Below are positions 10,431 to 21,956 of a DNA stretch of 64,000 bases, in pieces (position 1 is the first letter of the stretch; every line of letters starts with the position of its first letter). The stretch lies in contig NC_079885.1 of NCBI RefSeq assembly GCF_029227915.1, positions 27,965,001 to 28,029,000 on the forward strand, given 5' to 3'. The notes beneath the pieces were generated by a model. That model was not told the origin of the DNA, did no database searches, and was given only the letters and a program-made list of their open reading frames with translations. Origin of the DNA: Hydractinia symbiolongicarpus (Eukaryota > Cnidaria > Hydrozoa > Anthoathecata > Hydractiniidae). A program made the position numbers and the translations under genes.

Positions 10431-13033
10431 ACTGTAGGACCAATCCTAGCCCTTAGCCCGCGCTGAAGAAAGAGAAACAGTTTTAAAAACTACATTTCAT
10501 TGACTCTCTAACAGTATCAGTCCGTTTCAATTACAACGGTTGCGTCACATATTTATACCAACATGTATTTAGCGATATTTTTCTCATTTTACTAGGTTGA
10601 ATCGTTTTTAACAGTGAAAGGATTGACTGTGGGACTTATTTGAACTGATTTTGGACTTTGACCTCAAAAATGTGATAAATGACACAATTGGACCCAAGAA
10701 ATTACATTCTTCTTAATTTGACATGATTTCTGGAATTCAGCGATTACACTCGGCCCTATGGTACCGCTTCACTTAAAAATTTATATAAAATAAGTCATTT
10801 TTTTACTGTGGGACCAATCCTAGCCGTTATGGCGCGCTGAAGAAATGGAGACAGTTTTAAAAACTACATTTCAATGACTTTCTAACGGTATAAATCCGTT
10901 TGAGTTACAACGGTTGCGTCACATATTCGTACCAACATGTATTTAGCGATAGTATTCGGATATTACTACGATGCATCGCTTTTGACAGTGAAACGATTGC
11001 CTGTGGGACTTAATTGAAGTGATTCTGGACTGTGACCTTATGAATGTGATAGATGAGCCAATTGGATTCCAGGAATAACATTCATCTTAATTTGACATGA
11101 TTGCTGCAATTCAGCGATTACACTCGGCCCAATGGTAGCGCTTCTCTAAAAAATTTAGATAAAATAAGTCATTTTTTACTGTGGGACCAATCCTAGCCGT
11201 TAGCGCGGGCTGAAGAAATAGAGACAGTTTCAAAAACTAAATTTCATTGTCTTTCTAACAGTGTCAATCCGCTTAACTTATAACGGTTGCGTCACATATT
11301 CGTGCCAACATGCATTTAGCGATATTCTTCTGATTTTACTAGGTTGCATCGCTTTTAACAGCGAAAGGATTGACTGTGGGACTTAATTGAACAGATTTTG
11401 AACTTTGACCTCATCAATGTGATAAATGAGACAATTGGACCCAAGGAATAACATTCTTCTTAATTTGACATGATTGCTGGAATTTACCGGTTTCGCATGG
11501 CGCTGTGGTAGCGTTTTATCAAAAAGATTGGATAAATAAGTCATTTTGTACTGTGGGACCAATCCTAGCCGTTAGCGCGCGTTAAAGAAAGAGACAGTTT
11601 TAAATACTACATTTCATTGACTTTCTAACGGTATCAGTCCGTTTTATTTACAACGGTTGCGTCACATATTCGTACCAACATGCATTTAGCGATATTCTTC
11701 TGATTTTACTAGGTTGCATCGCTTTTAACAGTGAAAGGATTGACTGTGGGACTTAATTAAACTAATATTGGACTTTGACCTCATAAATGTGATAAATGAG
11801 ACAATTGGACCCAAGGAATAACATTCTTCTTAATTTGACATGATTCTGGAATTTACCGATTTCGCTGGGCGCTGTGGTAGCGTTTTATAAAAAAGTTTAG
11901 ATAAATAAGTCATTTTGTACGGTGGAACCAATCCTAGCCGTTAGCGCGCATTCAAGAAATAGAGACAGTTTTAAATACTACATTTCATTGACTTTCTAAC
12001 GGCATCAGTCCGTTTCAACTGCAACGGTTGCGTCACATATTCGTACCAACATGTACTTAATGATTTTTTTCCGATATTACTAAGTTGTATAGCTTTTAAC
12101 AGTGAAACGATTGACTGTGGGACTTAATTGAACTGATCTTGGACTGTGCTTTTATAAATGTGATAAGTGAGACAATTGGACCCAAGAAATAACATTCTTC
12201 TTACCTTGACATGATTGCTGGAATTTACCGATTTCACAGGGCGCTGTGGTAGCGCTTCATTTAAAAATTTAGATAAATAAGTCATTTTTTACGGTTGGAC
12301 CAATCCTAGCCGTTAGCGCGCGCTGAAGAAAGAGAGACAGTTTTAAAAATCTACATTTCATTGAATTTCTAACGGCATCAGTCCGTTTCAATTACAACGG
12401 TTGCGTCACATATTCGTACAAACATGCATTTATTAATATTTTTCCGATATTTTTAAGTTATATCGCTTTTAACAGTGAAACGATTGCCTGTGGGACTTGA
12501 TTGAACTGATTTTGGACTTTGACCTCATAAATGTGATAAATGAGACAATTGGACCCAAGGAATAACATTCTTCTTAATGTGACATGATTCTGGAATTTAC
12601 CGATTTCGCTGGGCGCTGTGGTAGCGTTTTATAAAAAAGTTTAGATAAATAAGTCATTTTGTACGGTGGAACCAATCCTAGCCGTTAGCGCGCATTCAAG
12701 AAATAGAGACAGTTTTAAATACTACATTTCATTGACTTTCTAACGGTATCAGTCCGTTTTATTTGCAACGGTTGCGTCACATATTCGTACCAACATGCAT
12801 TTAGCGATATTCTTCTGATTTTACTAGGTTGCATCGCTTTTAACAGTGAAAGGATTGACTGTGGGACTTAATTAAACTAATATTGGACTTTGACCTCATA
12901 AATGTGATAAATGAGACAATTGGACCCAAGGAATAACATTCTTCTTAATTTGACATGATTCTGGAATTTACCGATTTCGCTGGGCGCTGTGGTAGCGTTT
13001 TATAAAAAAGTTTAGATAAATAAGTCATTTTGT
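10431..13033 (+). repeat. HOR copy, monomers m29-m35
   Basis: Monomers start at 10431, 10805, 11178, 11550, 11919, 12291 and 12663. They follow the order of m8-m14, 21 monomers (about 7.8 kb) upstream. m33 (11919-12290) reads identical to m12 (4101-4472) over all 372 bases. m35 starts as the m14 type (GCGCGCATTCAAG) but continues as the m11 type (GTCCGTTTTATTTGC, GATATTCTTCTG), so it is a chimera. Confidence 0.85.
12663..13033 (+). repeat. Chimeric monomer m35 (m14/m11 join)
   Basis: It opens with GCGCGCATTCAAG like m14 but from GTATCAGTCCGTTTTATTTGC on matches m11 (GATATTCTTCTG, TTAATTAAACTAATATTGG). The next monomer is the m12 type again, so the chimera closes the m33-m35 trimer. Confidence 0.8.
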
Positions 13034-16000
13034 ACGGTGGAACCAATCCTAGCCGTTAGCGCGCATTCAAGAAATAGAGACAGTTTTAAATACTACATTT
13101 CATTGACTTTCTAACGGCATCAGTCCGTTTCAACTGCAACGGTTGCGTCACATATTCGTACCAACATGTACTTAATGATTTTTTTCCGATATTACTAAGT
13201 TGTATAGCTTTTAACAGTGAAACGATTGACTGTGGGACTTAATTGAACTGATCTTGGACTGTGCTTTTATAAATGTGATAAGTGAGACAATTGGACCCAA
13301 GAAATAACATTCTTCTTACCTTGACATGATTGCTGGAATTTACCGATTTCACAGGGCGCTGTGGTAGCGCTTCATTTAAAAATTTAGATAAATAAGTCAT
13401 TTTTTACGGTTGGACCAATCCTAGCCGTTAGCGCGCGCTGAAGAAAGAGAGACAGTTTTAAAAATCTACATTTCATTGAATTTCTAACGGCATCAGTCCG
13501 TTTCAATTACAACGGTTGCGTCACATATTCGTACAAACATGCATTTATTAATATTTTTCCGATATTTTTAAGTTATATCGCTTTTAACAGTGAAACGATT
13601 GCCTGTGGGACTTGATTGAACTGATTTTGGACTTTGACCTCATAAATGTGATAAATGAGACAATTGGACCCAAGGAATAACATTCTTCTTAATGTGACAT
13701 GATTCTGGAACTTACCGATTTCGCTGGGCGCTGTGGTAGCGTTTTATAAAAAAGTTTAGATAAATAAGTCATTTTGTACGGTGGAACCAATCCTAGCCGT
13801 TAGCGCGCATTCAAGAAATAGAGACAGTTTTAAATACTACATTTCATTGACTTTCTAACGGCATCAGTCCGTTTCAACTGCAACGGTTGCGTCACATATT
13901 CGTACCAACATGTACTTAATGATTTTTTTCCGATATTACTAAGTTGTATAGCTTTTAACAGTGAAACGATTGACTGTGGGACTTAATTGAACTGATCTTG
14001 GACTGTGATTTTATAAATGTGATAAGTGAGACAATTGGACCCAAGAAATAACATTCTTCTTACCTTGACATGATTGCTGGAATTTACCGATTTCACAGGG
14101 CGCTGTGGTAGCGCTTCATTAAAAAATTTAGATAAATAAGTCATTTTTTACTGTTGGACCAATCCCAGCCGTTAGCGCGCGCTGAAGAAAGAGAGACAGT
14201 TTTAAAACTACATCTCATTGACTCTGTAACGGTATCAGTCCGTTTCAATTACAACGGTTGCGTCACATATTCGTACCAACATGTATTTAGCGATATTTTT
14301 CTGATTTTACTAGGTTGCATCGCTTTTAACAGTGAAAGGATTGGCTGTGGGACTTGATTGAACTGATTTTGGACTTTGACCTCATAAATGTGATAAATGA
14401 GACAATTGGACCCAAGGAATAACATTCTTCTTAATGTGACATGATTCTGGAATTTACCGATTTCGCTGGGCGCTGTGGTAGCGTTTTATAAAAAAATTTA
14501 GATAAATAAGTCATTTTGTACTGTGGGACTAATCCTGACCGTTAGCACGCGCTGAAGAAATAGAGACATTCTCAAAAACTACATTTCATTGACTTCTTGG
14601 TGGTATCAATCCGCTTGAGTTATAACGGTTGCGTCACATATTTGTACCAACATGTATTTAGCGATATTTTTCTCATTTTACTAGGTTGAATCGTTTTTAA
14701 CAGTGAAAGGATTGACTGTGGGACTTATTTGAACTGATTTTGGACTTTGACCTCAAAAATGTGATAAATGACACAATTGGACCCAAGAAATTACATTCTT
14801 CTTAATTCGACATGATTTCTGGAATTCAGCGATTACACTCGGCCCTATGGTAGCGCTTCACTTAAAAATTTATATAAAATAAGTCATTTTTTTACTGTGG
14901 GACCAATCCTAGCCGTTATGGCGCGCTGAAGAAATGGAGACAGTTTTAAAAACTACATTTCAATGACTTTCTAACGGTATAAATCCGTTTGAGTTACAAC
15001 GGTTGCGTTACATATTCGTACCAACATGTATTTAGCGATAGTATTCGGATATTACTAGGTTGCATCGCTTTTAACAGTGAAAGGATTGACTGTGGGACTT
15101 AATTAAACTAATATTGGACTTTGACCTCATAAATGTGATAAATGAGACAATTGGACCCAAGGAATAACATTCTTCTTAATTTGACATGATTCTGGAATTT
15201 ACCGATTTCGCTGGGCGCTGTGGTAGCGTTTTATAAAAAAGTTTAGATAAATAAGTCATTTTGTACGGTGGAACCAATCCTAGCCGTTAGCGCGCATTCA
15301 AGAAATAGAGACAGTTTTAAATACTACATTTCATTGACTTTCTAACGGCATCAGTCCGTTTCAACTGCAACGGTTGCGTCACATATTCGTACCAACATGT
15401 ACTTAATGATTTTTTTCCGATATTACTAAGTTGTATAGCTTTTAACAGTGAAACGATTGACTGTGGGACTTAATTGAACTGATCTTGGACTGTGCTTTTA
15501 TAAATGTGATAAGTGAGACAATTGGACCCAAGAAATAACATTCTTCTTACCTTGACATGATTGCTGGAATTTACCGATTTCACAGGGCGCTGTGGTAGCG
15601 CTTCATTTAAAAATTTAGATAAATAAGTCATTTTTTACGGTTGGACCAATCCTAGCCGTTAGCGCGCGCTGAAGAAAAAGAGACAGTTTTAAAAATCTAC
15701 ATTTCATTGAATTTCTAACGGCATCAGTCCGTTTCAATTACAACGGTTGCGTCACATATTCGTACAAACATGCTTTTATTAATATTTTTCCGATATTTTT
15801 AAGTTATATCGCTTTTAACAGTGAAACGATTGCCTGTGGGACTTGATTGAACTGATTTTGGACTTTGACCTCATAAATGTGATAAATAAGACAATTGGAC
15901 CCAAGGAATAACATTCTTCTTAATGTGACATGATTCTGGAATTTACCGATTTCGCTGGGCGCTGTGGTAGCGTTTTATAAAAAAGTTTAGATAAATAAGT

Positions 16001-16750
16001 CATTTTGTACGGTGGAACCAATCCTAGCCGTTAGCGCGCATTCAAGAAATACAGACAGTTTTAAATACTACATTTCATTGACTTTCTAACGGCATCAGTC
16101 CGTTTCAACTGCAACGGTTGCGTCACATATTCGTACCAACATGTACTTAATGATTTTTTTCCGATATTACTAAGTTGTATAGCTTTTGACAGTGAAACGA
16201 TTGACTGTGGGACTTAATTGAACTGATCTTGGACTGTGATTTTATAAATGTGATAAGTGAGACAATTGGACCCAAGAAATAACATTCTTCTTACCTTGAC
16301 ATGATTGCTGGAATTTACCGATTTCACAGGGCGCTGTGGTAGCGCTTCATTATATAATTTAGATAAATAAGTCATTTTTTACTGTTGGACCAATCCCAGC
16401 CGTTAGCGCGCGCTGAAGAAAGAGAGACAGTTTTAAAACTACATCTCATTGACTCTGTAACGGCATCAGTCCGTTTCAATTACAACGGTTGCGTCACATA
16501 TTCGTACCAACATGTATTTAGCGATATTTTTCTGATTTTCCTAGGTTGCATCGCTTTTAACAGTGAAAGGATTGCCTGTGGGACTTGATTGAACTGATTT
16601 TGGACTTTGACCTCATAAATGTGATAAATGAGACAATTGGACCCAAGAAATATCATTCTTCTTAATTTGACATGATTGCTAGAATTTACCGATTTCGCTG
16701 GGCACTGTGGTAGCGCTTTATTTAAAATTTAGATAAATAAGTCTTTTTTT
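13034..16750 (+). repeat. Nested trimer/hexamer HOR, monomers m36-m45
   Basis: Monomers start at 13034, 13406, 13778, 14150, 14520, 14894, 15265, 15637, 16009 and 16381. m36-m38 repeat the trimer m33-m35 at 1115 bp. m36-m40 recur as m42-m46 at exactly 2231 bp (six monomers) for every start. m36 and m42 read identical to m12 and m33. m39 and m45 are the m15 type (CTGTTGGACCAATCCC). Confidence 0.87.
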
Positions 16751-19734
16751 ACTGTGGGACTAATCCTGACCGTTAGCACGCGCTGAAGAAATAGAGACAT
16801 TCTCAAAAACTACATTTCATTGACTTCTTGGTGGTATCAATCCGCTTGAGTTACAACGGTTGCGTCACATATTCGTACCAACATGTATTTAGTGATATTT
16901 TTCCTTTATTATTGAGTTATATCGCTTTTAACAGTGAAACGATTGACTCTGGGACTTAATTGAAGTAACTTTGGACTGTGACCTTATGAATGTGATAAGT
17001 GAGCCAACTGGACCCCAAGAAATGACATTCCTCTTAATTTGACATGATTGCCGCAACTCAGCGATTACACTGGTCGCTGTTTGGAGCGCTTCATTTAAAA
17101 ATTTAGATAAATAAGTGATTTCTTACTGTGGGACGAATCATAGCCGTTATCGCGCGCTGAAGAAAGAGAGACAGTTTTAAAAACTACCTTTCATTGACTT
17201 TCTAATGGCATCAGTCCGTTTCAATTGCAACGGTTGCGTTACATATTCGTACCAACATGCATATAGCGATGTTTTTCTGATTTTACTAGGTTGCATCGCT
17301 TTTAACAGTGAAAGGATTGACTGTGGGACTTAATTGAAGCGATTCTGTACTGTGACCTTATAAATGTGATAAATGAGCCAATTGGACTCCAAGGAATAAC
17401 ATTCTTCTTAATTTGACATGATTGCTGGAATTCATTGATTACACTCGGCCCTATCGTAGCGCTTCACTTAAAAATTTATATAAAATTAATCATTTTTTAC
17501 TGTGGCACCAATCCTGGCCGTTAGCACGCGCTGAATAAATAGGAACAGTTTCAAAGACTACATTTCATTGACCTTCTGGCGGTATAAATCCGTTCGAGTT
17601 ACAACGGTTGCGTCACATATTCGTACCAACATGTATTTAGCGATAGTATTCGGATATTACTAGGTTGCATCGCTTTTAACAGTGAAACGATTGACTGTGT
17701 GACTTAATTGAACTTATTTTGGACTGTGATCTCATAAATGTGATAAGTGAGACAAATGGACCCAAGAAATAACATTCTTCTTACCTTGACATGATTGCTG
17801 GAATTTACCGATTTCACTGGGCGCTGTGGTAGCGCTTCATTTAAAAATTTAGATAAATAAGTCATTTTTTACGGTTGGACCAATCCTAGCCGTTAGCGCG
17901 CGCTGAAGAAAGAGAGACAGTTTTAAAACTACATCTCATTGACTCTGTAACGGTATCAGTCCGTTTCAATTACAACGGTTGCGTCACATATTCGTACCAA
18001 CATGTATTTAGCGATATTTTTCTGATTTTACTAGGTTGCATCGCTTTTAACAGTGAAAGGATTGCCTGTGGGACTTGATTGAACTGATTTTGGACTTTGA
18101 CCTCATAAATGTGATAAATGAGACAATTGGACCCAAGAAATATCATTCTTCTTAATTTGACATGATTGCTAGAATTTACCGATTTCGCTGGGCACTGTGG
18201 TAGCGCTTTATTTAAAATTTAGATAAATAAGTCTTTTTTTACTGTGGGACTAATCCTGACCGTTAGCACGCGCTGAAGAAATAGAGACATTCTCAAAAAC
18301 TACATTTCATTGACTTCTTGGTGGTATCAATCCGCTTGAGTTACAACGGTTGCGTCACATATTCGTACCAACATGTATTTAGTGATATTTTTCCTTTATT
18401 ATTGAGTTATATCGCTTTTAACAGTGAAACGATTGACTCTGGGACTTAATTGAAGTAACTTTGGACTGTGACCTTATGAATGTGATAAGTGAGCCAACTG
18501 GACCCCAAGAAATGACATTCCTCTTAATTTGACATGATTGCCGCAACTCAGCGATTACACTGGTCGCTGTTTGGAGCGCTTCATTTAAAAATTTAGATAA
18601 ATAAGTGATTTTTTACTGTGGGACGAATCCTAGCCGTTATCGCGCGCTGAAGAAAGAGAGACAGTTTTAAAAACTACCTTTCATTGACTTTCTAACGGCA
18701 TCAGTCCGTTTCAATTGCAACGGTTGCGTCACATATTCGTACCAACATGCATATAGCGATGTTTTTCTGATTTTACTAGGTTGCATCGCTTTTAACAGTT
18801 AAAGGATTGACTGTGGGACTTAATTGAAGCGGTTCTGTACTGTGACCTTATAAATGTGATAAATGAGCCAATTGGACCCCAAGGAATAACATTCTTCTTA
18901 ATTTGACATGATTGCTGGAATTCAGCTATTACACTCGGCCCTATCGTAGCGCTTCACTTAAAAATTTTTATAAAATAAGTCGTTTTTTACTGTGGGACCA
19001 GTCCTAGCCGTTAGTGCGCGCTGAAGAAATAGAGACAGTTTCAAATGCTACATTTCATTGACTTTCTAACGGTGTAAATCCGCTTAAGTTACAATGGTTA
19101 CGTCACGTATTCGTACCAACATGTATTGAGTGATTTTTTTCCGATATTACTAAGTTGTACTGCTTTTGACAATGAAACGATTGACTGTGGGACTTAATTG
19201 AAGTGATTCTGGACTGTGACCTTATAAATGTGATAAATGAGCCAATTGGACTCCAAGGAATAACATTCTTCTTAATTTGACATGATTGCTGGAATTCATT
19301 GATTACACTCGGCCCTATCGTAGCGCTTCACTTAAAAATTTATATAAAATTAATCATTTTTTACTGTGGGACCAATCCTGGCCGTTAGCACGCGCTGAAT
19401 AAATAGGAACAGTTTCAAAGACTACATTTCATTGACCTTCTGGCGGTATAAATCCGTTCGAGTTACAACGGTTGCGTCACATATTCGTACCAACATGTAT
19501 TTAGCGATAGTATTCGGATATTACTAGGTTGCATTGCTTTTAACAGTGAAACGATTGACTGTGTGACTTAATTGAACTTATTTTGGACTGTGACCTTATA
19601 AATGTGATAAGTGAGACAATTAGACCCAAGAAATAACATTCTTCTTACCTTGACATGATTGCTGGAATTTACCGATTTCACTGTGCGCTGTGGTAGCGCT
19701 TCATTTAAAAATTTAGATAAATAAGTCATTTTTT
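16751..19734 (+). repeat. Tetramer HOR (1490 bp), monomers m46-m53
   Basis: Monomers start at 16751, 17125, 17499, 17871, 18241, 18615, 18989 and 19363. m46-m47 recur as m50-m51 at 1490 bp, shown by the private TTCCTTTATTATTGAG at 16901 and 18391. m48 recurs as m53 at 1864 bp because an extra monomer (m52, 18989) lies between. m46 and m50 end with the third type of monomer 3' region, GGTCGCTGTTTGGAGCGC, which is otherwise found only in 45-59 kb. Confidence 0.85.
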
Positions 19735-21227
19735 ACGGTTGGACCAATCCTAGCCGTTAGCGCGCGCTGAAGAAAGAGAGACAGTTTTAAAAACCACATA
19801 TCAATGACTTTCTAACGGTATCAGTCCGTTTAAATTACAACGGTTGCGTCACATATTCGTACCAACATGCATTTAGCGATATTCTTCTGATTTTACTAGG
19901 TTGCATCGCTTTTAACAGCGAAAGGATTGACTGTGGGACTTAATTGAACTTATTTTGAACTTTGACCTCATCATTGTGATAAGTGAGACAATTGGACCCA
20001 AGAAATAACATTCTTCTTACCTTGACATGATTGCTGGAATTTACCAATTTCACTGGGCGCTGTGGTAGCGCTTCACTTAAAATTTTTTATAAAATAAGTC
20101 CTTTTTTACTGTGTGACCAATCCTAGCCGTTAGTACGCGCTGAAGAAATAGAGACAGTTTCAAATACTACATTTCATTGACTTTCTAACGGTATCAGTCC
20201 GTTTCAACTACAACGGCTACGTCACATATTCGTACCAACATGTATTTAGTGATTTTTTTCAGATATTGCTAGGTTGTATTGCTTTTGACAGTGAAACGAT
20301 TGCCTGTGGGACTTAATTCAAGTGATTCTGGACTGTGACCTTATGAATGTGATAGATGAGCCAATTGGATTCCCAGGAATAACATTCTTCTTAATTTGAC
20401 ATGATTGCTGCAATTCAGCGATTACACTCGGCCCAATGGTGGTACTTCATTTAAAAATTTAGATAAATAAGTCATTTCTTACTGTAGGACTAATCCTAGC
20501 CGTTAGCCCGCGCTGAAGAAAGAGAAACAGTTTTAAAAACTACATTTCATTGACTTTCTAACGGTATCAGTCCGTTTCAATTACAACGGTTGTGTCACAT
20601 ATTTGTACCAACATGTATTTAGCGATATTTTTCTCATTTTACTAGTTTGAATTGTTTTTAACAGTGAAAGGATTGACTGTCGGACTTATTTGAACTGATT
20701 TTGGACTTTGACCTCAAAAATGTGATAAATGACACAATTGGACCCAAGGAATTACATTCTTCTTAATTTGACATGATTTCTGGAATTCAGCGAATACACT
20801 CGGCCCTATGGTAGCGCTTCACTTAAAAATTTATATAAAATAAGTCATTTTTTTACTGTGGGACCAATCCTAGCCGTTATGGCGCGCTGAGGAAATAGAG
20901 ACAGTTTTAAAAACTACATTTCAATGACCTTCTGGCGGTATAAATCCGTTTGAGTTACATCGGTTGCGTCACATATTCGTACCAACATGTATTTAGCGAT
21001 AGTATTCGGATATTACTAGGTTGCATCGCTTTTAACAGTGATACGATTGACTGTGGGACTTAATTGAAATTATTTTGGACTGTGATTTTATAAACGTGAT
21101 AAGTGAGACAATTGGACCCAAGAAATAACATTCTTCTTACCTTGACATGATTGCTGGAATTTACCGATTTCACTGGGCGCTGTGGTAGCGCTTCACTTAA
21201 AATTTTTTATAAAATAAGTCATTTTTT
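19735..21227 (+). repeat. Satellite monomers m54-m57 (mixed block)
   Basis: Monomers start at 19735, 20108, 20481 and 20855. I see no clean multimer. m56 resembles the m2/m8 type (ACTGTAGGACT, TTAGCCCGCG) and m57 the m3/m9 type (TTATGGCGCGCTG), but both carry extra substitutions compared with the 1-11 kb copies. The block joins the 1-17 kb family to the 21-37 kb family. Confidence 0.8.
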
Positions 21228-21956
21228 ACTGTGGGACCAATCCTAGCCGTTAGTGCGCGCTGATGAAATAGAGACAGTTTCAAATACTACATTTCATTGA
21301 CTTTCTAACGGTATCAGTCCGTTTCAACTACAACGGCTACGACACATATTCGTACCAACATGTATTTAGTGATTTTTTTCCGATATTACTAGGTTGTATT
21401 GCTTTTGACAGTGAAACGATTGCCTGTGGGACTTAATTAAAGTGATTCTGGACTGTGACCTTATGAATGTGATAGATGAGCCAATTGGATTCCCAGGAAA
21501 AACATTCTTCTTAATTTGACATGATTGCTGGAATTCAGCGATTACACTCGGCCCAATGGTAGCGCTTCACTTAAAAATTTAGATAAAATAATTCATTTTT
21601 TACTGTGGGACCAATCCTAGCCGTTAGCGCATGCTGAAGAAATAGGAACAGTTTCAAAGACTACATTTCATTCACCTTCTGGCTGTATAAATCCGTTTGA
21701 GTTACATCGGTTGCGTCACATATTCGTACCAACATGTATTTAGCGATAGTATTCGGATATTACTAGGTTGCATCGCTTTCAACAGTGAAACGATTGACTG
21801 TTGGACTTAATTGAACTTATTTTGGACTGTGATCTTATAAATGTGATAAGTGAGACAATTGGACCCAAGAAATAACATTCTTATTACCTTTACCGATTTC
21901 ACTGGGCGCTGTGGTAGCGCTTCACTTAAAATTTTTTATAAAATAAGTCATTTTTT
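21228..21956 (+). repeat. Dimer HOR, first copy, monomers m58-m59
   Basis: m58 (21228) carries GTGCGCGCTGATG and GGCTACGACAC; m59 (21602) carries GCGCATGCTGAAG and AATAGGAACAG. The same pair follows at 21957 and 22331. The dimer offset is 729 bp rather than about 747 because m59 has an 18-bp internal deletion near 21892. Confidence 0.85.
21602..21956 (+). repeat. Shortened 355-bp monomer m59
   Basis: Around 21890 this unit passes straight from TTATTACCTT into TACCGATTTCACTGG, where its sister m61 (22331) has an additional GACATGATTGCTGG stretch between the two. The loss is 18 bp. The missing stretch sits between short TT/TTACC matches, consistent with a slippage deletion. Confidence 0.85.
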
